Shown: positions 33,679 through 45,766 of the stretch, one piece after another | How positions within the stretch are numbered: the first letter of the stretch is position 1 | Layout of the letters: every line of letters begins with the position of its first letter | Source: Apodemus sylvaticus | Lineage: Eukaryota; Chordata; Mammalia; Rodentia; Muridae | Direction: 5' to 3' | DNA length: 64,000 bases | Assembly (NCBI RefSeq): GCF_947179515.1 | Contig: NC_067481.1 | Location: 1,401,070-1,465,069, forward strand | The notes under the pieces: model-generated | Database searches by the model: none | The model's input: only the letters and a program-made list of their open reading frames with translations | What the model was told of the DNA's origin: nothing | Translations under genes and position numbers: made by a program

Positions 33679-34995
33679 AAGTCCCAGGGGGTAAGACGGA
33701 TCATAGAGGCCACACAGGACCAAGATGGCAGGGTCCACCCCAAGAACTTTCCTTTAGCCTGATATAGCTAAGAATATCAGCCCTGAATTAGGCCTGCCAG
33801 GATCATCTGTTCTCAAGCTTTATTTTGACCCTGGAATTCTTTGGAGAGCAGTGTGGAGTCTGTAGTCATCAGCATCCTCTCAGGACTCTTGGGAAATTGT
33901 GTTTCTGATCCAGGGTGATCCAGGTAGGATCCCTTGGAAGTAAGTCCATCGTAGACTCTGCCCCAGGCTCTGCCGGGAGGAGGCATGTAAGAATGAGCAT
34001 TGAGTGCTCTCAGCTAGGTGGCATGACCATTCGTATATGCAGTGTTTGAGATGCTAGGTCATCTGTGAATTCCTGTGCCTGTCTGTAGACAGGTCTCAGT
34101 TCAGGAGTTCACCCCCTCTCCCTCTCCTCTCATCCCTCTCTGTCTAGGTAAAAAGGTTCCAAGTCTGCGGCCGGAGGAAGCTGAAGGGAGCTTCCTGCAG
34201 AGTTGATCCAGAGCGAGGCCACCAGCATGGGCTTATCGTGTTCTTGGCCCTTGGAGACCTCTGAAACCCCAGACACCATGGGATCACCATTACACGCTTG
34301 GCAGAGCAAAAGGCTTTGTTCGGTTTGCTGGGCACAAAAGACCTTTCCCTGAAGGTAACGGAACCCTTCATTCTGTGTGGAAGAGGGGACAGCGACTCAC
34401 TGAAAAAGGACCTTGGAAGCTGGAAAACAGTTTAGGAGATCTTTCGGTCACGTGTACAGCCTCCTGACTATGGTCTTCAGTCCTCTGATCTGCTGCTCCA
34501 CTCTTCCCCAAATTGGGACTTCCCAAGCTGCACATGATGGCCTCCTTTTCTTCTGCTGAACCTCTGTGGTCAGCAACCCTCCACTACCCAAAGATCTCCA
34601 GTGTAAGCCCGATGCTGCACAAAGATTTGCTACCTGTAGAACGTGGGACATACCTGATTCCTGACTCACAACAGAAAGGAGTTTGGGAAACCCAGACATC
34701 AGGTTCCAGGGGCCAGAGTAGGGAGATAGGACTTTAAGAGGAATCATCTCCCCACGCCGGCCCCTGTAGGGCAGAGTGCTGTCAGGGACAGGAGTCTATG
34801 AAAAGGTATAGGTGTTGGTTGGCAGGCATTGCTCTCCTGAGGAGCACGGAGTCTTGGGATTCCCTGGGGGCCTCTCCTCAGGAGACCCTGGAGACCCAGC
34901 TTCCTGACTCATAGCCACCACCGGCTGTTCTTTTCTGACCTTTTGTTCTGGTTACAATGTTATTTTTTCTTACAATTAAATGATTTTTGATAGAA
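33679..34995 (+). other. Gene 1 3' UTR
   Basis: The sequence stays collinear with the region 3' of gene 2 (for example 'attttgaccctggaattc' against 'attttgaccttgggacac', and a shared segment near 34480-34540 and 48000-48040). A possible acceptor 'cctctctgtctag' lies near 34147. The extent is inferred from the poly(A) signal. Confidence 0.55.
34975..34980 (+). terminator. Candidate poly(A) signal of gene 1
   Basis: ATTAAA, the common variant hexamer, follows a T-rich stretch, is near the right edge of paralogy and is followed by T-rich sequence. Inferred, not proven. Confidence 0.45.
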
Positions 34996-35009
34996 ATTTC
35001 ATGCTTTAT

Positions 35010-35365
35010 TTACTTTTATTTATTATTATTATTTTATTATCATTATTGTTGTTGTGTATGATTGTGGATATGGACATGCCAGAGTGCATTGTGGAGGGCA
35101 GAGGACAACATTTGGGAGTGAGTCACTGCCTTTGCGCTTGTTTTGAGGCAGATTCTCTCCTGACTCTGCTACTGTAGTATATGTGGCAGTCTAGCTAGCC
35201 CACGAGCATCCACACAGTTCTCCAGTCTCTATCTCACCAGGGCTAAGAGTGCCCAGATGACAGATATGTGTGCTCACTACATCTGGCTTTTACACAGATT
35301 CCAAAAATCAAATTCAGGTCATCAGGCAAATGCTTTTACCTGCTGATCTCTGCCACTGAACACTA
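35010..35365 (-). repeat. Antisense B3-type SINE with AT-rich leader
   Basis: A TTATTATT tract is followed by 'gcattgtggagggcagagga', 'gagtgcccagatgacagata' and 'atcaaattcaggtcatca', an antisense B3 pattern. Confidence 0.7.
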
Positions 35366-35849
35366 GATGTGCTGTGCTGTATCCTGGATACTGATCTTTA
35401 AATAAATGTAATCAGCCAATGATGAGATCATCAGATCAGCTGGGAAATAGTTGTTAGTGGAAAACATAAAAATCTACCAGAAACATCACACACTGGTACC
35501 TGAACGCTGAGGCCAGCGATGCTGCCTATTGCCTACGTCCTCCAGAGTCAGACTCGTGGTGTCTCTGAGGCTGCAGCCTGTGACCAGATGCAGAAAGACT
35601 GTCAGGTCAAAGTAAGGTGACTCATACACTTCAGTGCCAGGCTTGTGAAACCATGTCAATTACTTTTATTGTTGAAACAAAATAATTGAAACATGCAGTT
35701 TAGGGAAGAAACGGCTATTTTGTCTCAGTTTGAGGACACAGTCTATCTGTGGGGAAGGCATGGTTGCAAAACCTTGAAGCAGCTGAAAAACATTGTGTTC
35801 CCTCAGGAGACAGAAAAACCCACTGCTGGTGCCCAGTTTGCTGTCTCTT
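35366..35849. other. Intergenic, no gene seen
   Basis: Unrecognised sequence between SINE copies. Confidence 0.4.
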
Positions 35850-35985
35850 TTCTTTTTCCATTTTTTCAAGACAGGGTTTCTCTGTGTAACCCTGGCGTCC
35901 TGGAACTCACAGTGTATCAGGCTGGCCTTGAATTCACAGAGATCCAACTGCCTCTGCCTCCTAAGTGCTGGGATTAAAGGCTTGC
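35850..35985 (-). repeat. Antisense B1 SINE
   Basis: 'caagacagggtttctctgtg', 'aggctggccttgaattcaca' and 'cctaagtgctgggattaaag'; a 3'-truncated antisense copy. Confidence 0.9.
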
Positions 35986-37424
35986 TGTTCAATCTGGAAT
36001 TCCAATCCCAGCCCCTAGAGTGATGCTACCCACATCCTCCTCAGTTAAACTTCTGGGAATACTGCCATAGACATATGGAGAAGTGATTCATTCTAAATGT
36101 AATCAAATCAAATGATAACGGCCACAGGTCTTGTTGCAGCCCCTCAGCTCCTGGGTCTCCTCTCACTTAGCAGCTCAGGGCCCTTGAAGCTTGTCATGAG
36201 TTTTCTAAACCAGTCACAAATGCTGACGCATGAAGCTACATTAAAAGCCATTATTTGAACCTCTACTGAAAGGGGGAGACTTCCAGGTCCACGAAGTCCC
36301 TCGTCCCCTGCAGCTACAGGAATCCCAGAGGGAAACTGAGTCAGAGGCTTCTCTAACTGTTCTGGTCCCCATGGCTTCTGTCTCTTTAGGTTTTGTTTGT
36401 CGAGGATTGAGTGAATGCCAGTTCCACTGTGCTCCCTGTCCCGGTTCTCTGTCAAGGTCAAAGACAGAAGTCCTTCAGGGCAGAGAATTCTTGTAGGAAC
36501 CTTCAAAGGACACCTGGACAGATGCTGTCTGCCCTCGAACAGGTTTGTCTTCATAGAATAGGAAGCTAGTCCCAAGAGACTCGTCTGCACCTACACTGTA
36601 CTGCTATCTGTGTCATGGGACCTCAGACCCACCACCAGCACAGGGAACAATTCTGCCGCTCCAGCAGGAACGTGCTCTGGGCCATGCGTCCCTGTATGAT
36701 GTGCATGGTTTGCGTGTGCACAGGAGATCACCTCGCGCAGTGATGCACATCGACTCTGTCATTAGCATGAGAAGCTCACAGGAGACTCCAGGACAGTGCA
36801 TGCTCTACCTGCTGTCCTGGGGGGTCAGGGTCTGCAGGGTCTTTGATTCTGGGTTTGGACACAAACCTGTCACTTGCACCCTAGGAGAAGAACCACTCTG
36901 TGGTGTCTTCCTGGCTGTCCATTGGTCCAGATAAACTGCCTCTGTTGTGCTTCCAGGTTAGTCACAGCCTGAGTCTCTCTTCTTCAGGGCCAAAACCAGG
37001 TCTTCTCAATCAAGCTAGTGTTTTACCTCAGGTGATATTTTACAGATGTGAGGACACGATTCAGACCCCAAAGGAAAATGACCTTCAAGACCAAGCTCCT
37101 GACAACAGAAACCTAAACTGCAATCTGACCCCTGCCCCCGCCATATGCACATCTTTCTTCCTGCTCCATCCCCAAGGCTTCACTAACACCCAACTCATTC
37201 CATTTCCCCTTCCCCCTCCCTGTCACTGTTGGCTCAAGTCAGTCCAAATAGGTAGTGAGTAACCCACGGTATCGGCTGCCTGGATATGGAGACACAGGTA
37301 AAACTCAGCTTCCCGAGAAGAGAGCACACACATGGCCCAAGGACATGAGCCATATCTACAGATGACACTGTGTGTGAGACCATGAAGTCGTGCATGCAAA
37401 CCCCAAATGCATGGAAGACAAAAG
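35986..37424. other. Intergenic between the two genes, no gene seen
   Basis: A minus-strand frame of 148 codons (36144-36590) has no recognisable family. No splice-flanked exon is evident. Confidence 0.45.
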
Positions 37425-37640
37425 GATGGATTGAAGAGATGTCTCAGTTGGTAAAGTGTCAGCTTTGCAAAAATGAGGACCCAAGTTTGATTCCCAGAAT
37501 CCATGTTAAAAAAAAATTAAAAGCCAAGTATGATGTGCACAGTTATAATCCCAGCACTGAGAAGGTAGTGATCTCGCAGACTCATTAGTATACCTGATGA
37601 AACCCAGGCCAACGAAAGACCCTGTTTCAAAAATGTGGAT
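37425..37640 (+). repeat. B4-type chimeric SINE
   Basis: A tRNA-like head ('gatgtctcagttggtaaagt', 'caagtttgattcccagaatc') is followed by a B1-like half ('cacagttataatcccagcac'). Confidence 0.75.
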
Positions 37641-37659
37641 AGCACCTAAGGTAGGACAT

Positions 37660-37660
37660 A

Positions 37661-37701
<41 letters not shown>

Positions 37702-37775
37702 GGGAGAGGGAGGGAAGGAGGGAGGGAGCTAGGAAGAGAGAGGGGGGAGAGGGAGGGAAGGGGAGGGAGCTAGGA

Positions 37776-37818
<43 letters not shown>
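37660..37818. repeat. CA-GA compound array with internal duplication
   Basis: A CA run passes into GA repeats. A segment containing 'gggagctaggaagagagag' occurs twice about 38-40 bases apart. Confidence 0.95.
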
Positions 37819-37821
<3 letters not shown>

Positions 37822-37829
37822 AAAACAGG

Positions 37830-38600
37830 ATCAAGCCATGGAGGACAACAGGAAATAGATACCCAGCACTCCTAAATCCTCAGCAGATCCTGCTGAGTAA
37901 ATTGAAAGTGACCTTGGAGCATAAATCTGAAAAAAATCTATGGATGAGTCAAGAGATGTCACAACTCCTGGCAGAGGAGTTTCTGATCAGAGAATGCACA
38001 GAAGGTGACTCCTAGTGGAGCAGGACACAAGCAGCAGGACTGCATTCACACCAGGGTAGGTGTTTTTTACACACAGACTCTCCAGATGTACGCTAAGCAT
38101 GTATCGCATTAGAGTTGGGACTGTCACTGGGGAAGACCGTAATGTTCTTGTCCGAGCGTTGTAGTTTCAAAACAAACAATCTAGTTTCACTTTCACAGTG
38201 TGGGTGAGACACTGAGAACCTTCAGCTGCCCTTCAAGATTCCTTATCAAGGGACATTCTTGCCCCACCATACGGAGGACCCCCACCTACCTCTGGTCTGG
38301 TAGCCAAAGCCTTGCCGGGAAGGATACAATAGTGGGATCGTGGTTATCTGACCCTCTTTCTAACATGTGTTGGCACAAGGGGTATCTGGGAACCCTGTGA
38401 ACATGGAACCCACAGACTGTGTCCACTGTGGGCACTAGGCTCCTGCCTTCCTTAGGTCGATTCTAAAGCTCCTGCCTTTCCCTGCATGATGGCCCAGAGT
38501 AATCTTGCCTGTGATGTCCCATGCAGGGAAACAAGTTCCCCTAAATGAGCAGCCCCTGTGCCCTGAATCAAACATTGACCTCAGCCAGGACTTTTCTAGG
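37830..38600. repeat. Duplicated upstream block, copy 2
   Basis: The diverged partner of 21560-24210, located 7-8 kb 5' of gene 2, with collinear matches around the ISRE-like site and the segments quoted for copy 1. Copy 1 carries extra sequence, including the pyrimidine array. Confidence 0.6.
38183..38196. promoter_or_regulatory. ISRE-like site, copy 2
   Basis: AGTTTCACTTTCAC fits the ISRE consensus. It lies about 7.5 kb upstream of the gene 2 start codon and aligns with the site at 22193-22206 in the paralogous block. Confidence 0.55.
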
Positions 38601-41160
38601 AAAAAGCCTAGACTTTCTTCCTGTGTTCTTAAGACAAGCGGCTAAAAGCCGCTTCCAATTAAAATATTTTAATGAAGGCGTCACTGTCCTGTGTACTCAG
38701 GGTAGTTCCTGAAAGTGACACTGTTTCCCAGAGTTTGCTTTCTTCCTCGATTAATGCGTCTGTTGTGTATGAAAGTGGGTGGTACTTGGACCGCCTCCTC
38801 TCAGCCACGCCCTCAGGTCAGGATGAGCTCAGTAAGGGCTACACCAGAGTTCACTGCCTGAGGAGCAGGTACGAAGCTGGAGCACCCACACAGGTGAGAC
38901 TTGAGGGGACGCGGCACCCAGAGTGTTGGGATTCTAAAGCCTGTGGGGTGAAAGCTCAAGGCAGGATGTCCCTGGCTGCAGCCTCCCTGGGACCCTCTCT
39001 TCACTGGATGCCTCCGTCTTGAGGATTTGTCCTGAGTAAAGGTGAGGCTGAGGGAGTGTCCAGGCGCCCTGGACATTGGAAGCAGAGATCTGTGTCTCTC
39101 CAGGCGCCTCACAGTAAGCTCCAGGAGATAGCCGAGGCTGCAGCTGGGTGCTTTGGTGTGTACTAAGTAGGAAGAAGAAAATAGAACGCTTTCTTGTCAT
39201 CTGACCGTGGGTCAGTGCCCAGGCCTACAGGGGAGGGAGTTGGTGCACACAGGTAAGCTGCGGCCAATGTGTCAACTTCTGAGGCTGGCCACTCAGGGAA
39301 TCAGGAGTCTATGTTATGCTCGGTCAGGGACCCTGTGGGTCCCGTTGTTTGGGTCTCATCTTAATGTGAGTAGAGGCCAACTTCTGCTTGTGGGGTTGAA
39401 GGTTCTTCTTGTGACTTTCTTCTCCAAAATCCTGGAGGCTCCATGCATGCAACTCCCAGGTTGATGCTGAGCTGGAGGCCACTGTGCTGTGCGAGACAGG
39501 ATCAGAGCTGCTTCCTCCGTGGCCCAGCACTCACACCTGGTAGGCACAGGCCAGGGCATCAGACCCATCCGGAGAGTCAGCAAAGGCACTGGGAAGGGAG
39601 CGTCAGAAAGGTGACAGACCATGCTGGCTATGTAACCTGAGCCCTGAAACAGAGATCCAAATCTGAGGGCTCCAAAATGTGGGTTCTGCTGACACCCCTA
39701 AGAAAGCAAATAAAAATGCAGGAAAGGAACTTACCCAATGCAGTCCTTGGGCAAGAGTGGTAACAAAATCTGTCAACCCATCTTTCAGGTACTAACATGA
39801 GCTTTGGGTTTAAGACGAGGAGTCAGAAGGGTCTAGATCATTAGAAGTCCTGGTCACAATGTAGCTGGTTGGTCACTGTCTCAGTTCTGATTGAGTAGGG
39901 TGCCACCAAGGAGTCCTTCCTGAGGGATAATGGGGTTCCCAAGAGGTGACTGGGTTAAAGGATCTGTGCGAATGTTATTCTGACCCCCCCCACACACACA
40001 CACACCCCGGGTCACTGCAAATTAAGACTAGAGACTTTTCATGCATTTTGGGGGGATATGGAACAAGACACTGTGAAGCCAGCAGATGCTTCAGAGACTC
40101 CCGTCTTTGTTTCTTCAGCCGTGAGGCGTTCGGGGAGGTTGGGAAGATGCTCCTTGAGTAACTACCATACTTATGTGCAGAGCTGTGCATGAACTGGAGC
40201 AGAAAGGACACAGACACCAACGAGGTGGACACAGGCTCCTCATGCTTCTGGTCATTCTGCTGATGTAGGTGAAGAGGTCCTGCTACAGCGGGAAGAACTC
40301 CAGAGGTTCCCAGGGCCCGAGAGCCAAGGTGGCCGGGGTCTGGGGCCACAGACAAAGCAGAGACCTGAAAGAGGAACAATACTAACTTCTCCCCCTTGCA
40401 GATCTCACCCTCACCAGGGTGGCATGTGACCCTAGTCCGCTGGAAGAAGAAGGCTCTCTTCCTAACTCTCATGTTAGGCGTGGAGCAGTTAGGACTTTGG
40501 AGAAAAGTCAGAGCCACACTAGCTGTGGAGAGTCAAACTTCAAGTTTGTCTTCTTCTGCTACGCAGTCCCGAGGACCAAACTCAGAGGTTAGACTTGGCA
40601 TCAAGGGCTTTCAGCTGCTTGGCAGCTGGCCCTCTCTTTCTTTGATATTTTTCTGGTGCCTGTTCCTCCACGGTGCTGGGATTAAAGCCAGGTGCAACTA
40701 CACCCAGAAAAAAGACATTAAAATTGTGTGTGTGTAAGAATATGTGTGGGCGTGGGCATGGCTACGTGTGTAGGTGTGCGCATGTATATATGTGTACACG
40801 ATGTGGAGGTCAGAGAGCAACTTCATGGAGTCTGTCTTCTCTTTAGGCCTTTACGAGGTTTCTGGGGGTAGATCCCTGACATTCATAATTTTGAGGCAGC
40901 TACCTAAATTTACCTCACCATCCCTTAAAAGACATTTTAAACATAGACTGATTCAAAGACAGGGGTTAATATAAAGAAAGAATTTCAAGAAAAGAGTAAG
41001 ATGCACCCAAGAGTCACGTGCCATCCCCTAAGGGTAAGAGGCCAAGGAGTAGCTGGTGGTGTTCCACTCTCAAAGGAAACTTAAATACTTTGTTGTATTT
41101 CAAATAGGCATGCATAGGAATTTGGTGTGTTTTGAAGGGATTGCCTTCAAAGACTTATTG
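38601..41160. other. Upstream region of gene 2, no exon identified
   Basis: Mostly unique, with a short CA tract near 39986-40004. A 180-codon minus-strand frame (39975-40517) matches no family and lies across that tract. This is possibly 5' intron of gene 2. Confidence 0.45.
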
Positions 41161-41164
41161 AGAA

Positions 41165-41370
41165 ATTTAAATGCTGGGACTAGATCAGTAGCTCAGAGGT
41201 TAAGAGTACTTACAGATGCAGACTCGGTTCCTAAGACACACACACAGCTGCTCCCAACTGTCCATAAGTCCAGTTCCAAGTTCTCCTTTCTTTTCTGCCC
41301 TCTGAGGCCTTCAGGCTTGTGTGTGGTGCACAAACATGCAGGCAAAACACTCATAAACCAAAAGTAAAAA
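41165..41370 (+). repeat. B2/B3-type SINE
   Basis: 'gatcagtagctcagaggtta', 'gagtacttacagatgcagac' and 'ggttcctaagacacac' with a diverged end. Confidence 0.7.
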
Positions 41371-41394
41371 TACAAGTCATCCTCTTAACTCAAT

Positions 41395-41530
41395 GATGCT
41401 GGCTGTGGTCCTAGTTCTTGGGAGGCAGAGGCAGGTGGATATCTGTGAGTTCAACAGCCTGGTCTACAGGGTGAGTTCCAGGATAGCCGGGACTGCACAG
41501 AGAAACCTTGACTTGAAGAACAAACAAATT
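41395..41530 (+). repeat. B1 SINE
   Basis: 'gatgctggctgtggtcctag', 'ggaggcagaggcaggtggat' and 'cagagaaaccttgacttg'. Confidence 0.85.
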
Positions 41531-41734
41531 TAAATGAGATTGCAATGGTGTTTCTGAGGGACACTGGACAGGTAACTCCTGCATCACAGGTTCGGGAAGG
41601 TAGCGTGTGCCGTGAGTGGAAACAGAAGGCAACAGTCTTCTGTGTTTGAGTCCTGGAAAGTATCAGGTAGTTACACCAAAGACATATTTAGCTCAGGCCT
41701 TGGGCATGTTCATTGCTATTTTAAGTTTTTGTTT

Positions 41735-41905
41735 TGTTGTTTTGTTTTGGGGTTTTGTTTGTTTTTAGGAAGCAGGGTCTCCCTGTGTAGCCTTGGCTGG
41801 CTTAGACCTTGTTATGTAAACCAAATTGGCTTTGAACTTACAGAGATCTGCCAGCTTCTTTGTCCCAACTATTGAGATTAAAACTGTGTACCACTGCCAC
41901 AGCCA
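41735..41905 (-). repeat. Diverged antisense B1
   Basis: A TTTTG-rich tail precedes 'gcagggtctccctgtgtagc' and 'accaaattggctttgaactt'. Confidence 0.7.
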
Positions 41906-42960
41906 GTCATTTTAACATTTTTTACTTGGAAATATTTTATATAAAGGAATATAGACTCTATATAAGTAACCTTTCAAAAAAATGTTAACCATGCCAGAGT
42001 TCTCAATCATCCTTTTCTTTCCCAAGTCCCCATTGCTTCCCTGTTTTTCTGCCCTTTCTCAGAAAGGGAAGTACATGGCACTAGAGGTGGACATGGCCAC
42101 AGGCTGGACTGGAGTCACTTGGCCCAGTGGTCTGCTGGGTGTGCCGGCTCTCAGAATCTAGAGGGCCTGCCTGATCACTGACATCTGTATCCAGGATCCA
42201 GGGGACACTCTCTGTGCTGAGCTCGGGCTAGACTCTCAGGTGGCCAGGGCTGGTCTTGTCCCTGACAAGGAACAAACAGCGGAATATGCACACTGGAGGG
42301 TGAGCTTGAACGCAGGGCTCTTAGAGTCCCGGGGATGTGTCTGACCTGGTGGAAAGACAATATCCACCTGTGATTCTCACACAGAATCCCAAATACCCAG
42401 AGAAGAGAGGCATAGACCATAATGTTGCCTGGAGTTCTGGTGAAGACAAAACTCCTCTGTATGAAGGACCCAGGGCTCAGAGAGGGAAAGACTGCTGGAC
42501 TGATGTGTTTCTTATGCCCCCTTGGCTGGGCTGCTCCTAAATCCATTTCTAACTGAGTCACCAAGAGAGGCAAAGTTAGGCTACGGGAGAGAAAGAGGGG
42601 ATAGCTATCTAATTTCAGAAACAGATTTGAGAGCTGGGAAGTGTCCCAAGGGACAGCTCAATGCTAGGCATTTTCTCTGATAGCCAATCCCAGTCCACCT
42701 GGCATTTGTGTGCAGAGCAAACCAAAGGCTACCTTAAAGTCAGGGCTACCTGCCCAGCTTCAAGGAGGCCAGGAACAAGCAGCCGGGCCCCCATACCTTC
42801 AGTCCTCCTGGGAAGGGATCTTGGTCTACTGTAAGGTTTCATTATGCTGTGGTTTTCACCCTGATTGTGGTCCCTAGCCAGTGCCATAGCGACTAGAACA
42901 AAGCCATAGTACCTCTCCAAGCAGAGGCACCTGAGAGAGATGAGCATCAGAGCATCTGGG
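41906..42960. other. Upstream region of gene 2, nothing recognised
   Basis: No repeat or exon supported. Confidence 0.4.
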
Positions 42961-43121
42961 CTCCCACTGTGATGACCTCATGGCTCCCACTGTGATGACC
43001 TCATGGCTCCCACTGTGATGACCTCATGGCTCCCACTGTGATGACATCATGGCTCCCACTGTGATGACATCATGGCTCCCACTGTGATGACATCATGGCT
43101 CCCACTGTGATGACATCATAG
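42961..43121. repeat. 23-bp minisatellite, seven copies
   Basis: Seven head-to-tail units of 23 bp (ctcccactgtgatgacatca plus tgg). The first three carry 'gacctca' and the last four 'gacatca'. The latter contain the odd palindrome TGATGACATCA, close to CRE/AP-1 half-site sequences. The array lies about 2.6 kb 5' of the gene 2 start codon. Confidence 0.98.
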
Positions 43122-45600
43122 CATGGGAAGGAGCTGTGGATGGTGAGAGTGTGAAGTCGGAGGACGGTCTTGGCCTTGGACGATCAAGAATCCTGGGACC
43201 TGGGCAGCACGCTTGATAAACAAAGATTTCAGCTTCCTATGGAGGCCACCACAGAAGTGTCAGTTCCAGCTTTTCAGGAGGATTTAGGGTACCCTCAGGC
43301 CAAGATGCTTTCTAACGTGAATATTTTGTGGCAACTGGAGGGGACTTCACAGATGCATTTCCTGAAGTGACGAACCAACGGGAAGACAGGTTCAAATAGT
43401 GAGTCAGGTGAAGCAGCTGTGATTAGGATGTGGGGTGTGAGGTATGGTTGACTCTTTCAGAGGCTTCCTAAGAGCCAACAGGGAGACTCTTGTAGGGAAT
43501 GCAAGCTGAGAGCTTCCTGCCTCCCCCAGAGTGCTGAGTCCAGAAGGATGAGGAAGGAGCGCCAGCCTCCCAGGACTGCTGGGTCTCACTCCCACTGCCT
43601 CGAGGCCCAGCCCAGCCAGTCTCTTACTTTCCATGGTTTGTACCGATCTTTACTTCAACCGTGAATCAGCAGGTGTTACGTAAACACTCTCTGGGCTAAG
43701 GCTGCTAATTTTCCATGTCACCTGAGTCCAGATAAGGACCAAGACTGACCTTTGACTGGCCTAGCTCCAGCGTGGGAGTATGGACTAGGCCTCCCACGGG
43801 CAATGACCACACCTTCCTGAGGGCTACTGGCTAATGTCCCAGAGAGCAAAGCCATGCTCCATGTCCAAGTCTGTGAGGCTTCAGAGAGGCTGGACAGGGT
43901 CCCTTCATACATGGGTCCAGACACACTTGCTTGAGTACCTACTATGTGTATAGCATGTATCAGGCCTGTGGGAATCACAGAGCTGATGACATCATGGTTG
44001 CTCATCTCTGTCCTCACCCTCCTCCAACATATTTATGTACATGCATGTACACATGTATGTACATATATGAGCATGCATGTGTTTGTGTTTAGGGTGGTGG
44101 GAGGTAGGAGGAGCTGGAAAACAGGTTATCACATATTTACAGAAGAGGCAGTAAACTGTAAGTAAGGTTGTATCTATCATGCTATCTTTGGGGAGCTCTC
44201 TGGCAGATGAGGTCCCTAAAGGGAGGTGTCAGTGTTTTATAGGGCCTTCTCTTTTATTGCCAGTCAATGTCCCAGGGCCGCTTGAGCAGGATCTATATAT
44301 ACCACAGAGGCTGCACTGGTAAGGATATGCAGGAGGGTGTAAATCCTGTGCTGGGAACTACACATCAAGGCTGTGAAGGATGGATCAGATGCAGCTTGCA
44401 TGTCCAGGAACCTGGAGTTGCCTCTCCCATTAGAGTCAGCTGGGTTGACTCTGAGGTGAAGGAGAACTGGTCTACTGGCTAAAACCAGCACGCAGCCTGG
44501 CATGTGGTAGACAGAAGAAACATAACAACTCATTCTTTAAAAGTGTATAGTTCAAAAGTAATATGCAATCAGGCAAGTAGGCAGGGCTTGGGTCTAAGCA
44601 AGAAGGCTCTGGGCAGGCTGCTTGGCTGGCAGGCAGTGCAGGGTTGACAGCGTCTCACCTTTTCTGGCATAAATTACCATGGTGGCAAGTCTTGGTTGTC
44701 AACATGACTTACATCTGGAGTCAACTAAAACACAGTTGCTGGGCACTCCCGTGTGGGATTTTTTTGACCTCAGATTATCTGAAGCAAGAAGAATCACCCT
44801 AAATGCGAGCAGCACCTCCTGGTGACCAGATAACGGGAAGGGAAAAGCAAGCTGTTTTTTGCTGGGTTGCCCATGCTCTCACTGGAAAGTTCATCTAGCC
44901 TGCTGCCGTTGCTGTCTCTCACCAACATTAGAACCTGCTTCTTCAGGATCTCAACACAGGCCGAAGACAAGCGGCAATCCCCCAGGCCTTCAGCACCAGA
45001 CTGGGACTGCGGAGCCTAGTAGACAGAACTCCCAGATCCTTGGCCTCTCTGGTTCGAGACAGCCATTGTGGGACTACACAGACCACATCCTACAAGCTAA
45101 GCTGCTCAGTGTGGGGGAGGCTGAACAAGTGAATAAGGACAGGTGGGGAGGGTGTGAGAACAGCAGAGAGCGCCACTAGAGAGAGCAAGGCGGCTCTGAG
45201 AGGCAGGAGGTGTGCACGGACTGAGGCCACTCAGGGTACAGCACAAGCCAATGCGTCGAAACTGTGACATGACCCTGTTTCTGTACAAAGTACAGCTCGG
45301 GTGGTTCGCCTGGCTTGCCATAAAGCTCGGAAGAAAATGTGGACAAACAGCCAGTTCAGTGTTCCTGTCTGCCGTCTGCTCTTCACGTTACCTCAGCCAG
45401 CCCCACACTCTATCAAATGTGAGGACAGGACGAGGGGCTTCTCTGGCGGCTGAGAGCCCTGCATAGGCTCAGGAATCTGGGCAGGGGTGGGCAGGAGGAC
45501 ACTGGGCTGCAAAGTTCTTCTCAGACTGGTGGTGTTTTCGTGGGTGTCTGCAGTTGCTTTGGGGACTTCTGACCCCTTCTTCCTTCCTTCCTCTATACAG
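43122..45600. other. Proximal 5' region of gene 2, no exon identified
   Basis: One isolated copy of 'ctgatgacatcatgg', the core of the minisatellite unit, occurs at about 43982-43996. An alternating TACATG stretch lies at 44032-44080. Text near 45470-45515 parallels gene 1 upstream sequence near 30300-30350. Confidence 0.5.
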
Positions 45601-45766
45601 TGTCAAAAAAAAAAAAAAAAAAAGACGCTGACCAGAGCAATTGTCTCCTGAGGCCCATCCTAGGAATGAACCATGCTGGCCTACTCTGGAACATCCTCTG
45701 GCCTGTTTCCCAGAATGCTCTGGGCCCTCCTTCTACTGGCAGCCTCCCTGAATGCCACTAATAAAG
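45601..45766 (+). CDS. Sectm1b: Gene 2, first coding exon (signal peptide)
   Basis: A strong pyrimidine tract and 'ctctatacag' end at 45600, a good splice acceptor matching that of gene 1, so an upstream untranslated exon is expected. The exon carries an A20 run at about 45605-45624, then the start codon at 45673. It ends AAAG before GTAAGT at 45767, phase 1. It encodes 31 residues with a hydrophobic core (LWALLLLAASLNA). Confidence 0.85.
45666..45761 (+). promoter_or_regulatory. Overlapping upstream ORF over the gene 2 start
   Basis: An ATG seven bases upstream and out of frame with the main start opens 31 codons and stops at TAA 45759-45761, inside the same exon. Such overlapping uORFs usually lower translation of the main frame; whether it is used is unknown. 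Confidence 0.4.

Noticed and set aside
39975..40517. 180-codon minus-strand frame
   Set aside because: No family resemblance, ends in a CA-derived segment, no splice or promoter support.
42961..43121. Possible CRISPR-like array
   Set aside because: The 23-bp units abut with no spacers, and the genome is mammalian; it is a minisatellite.
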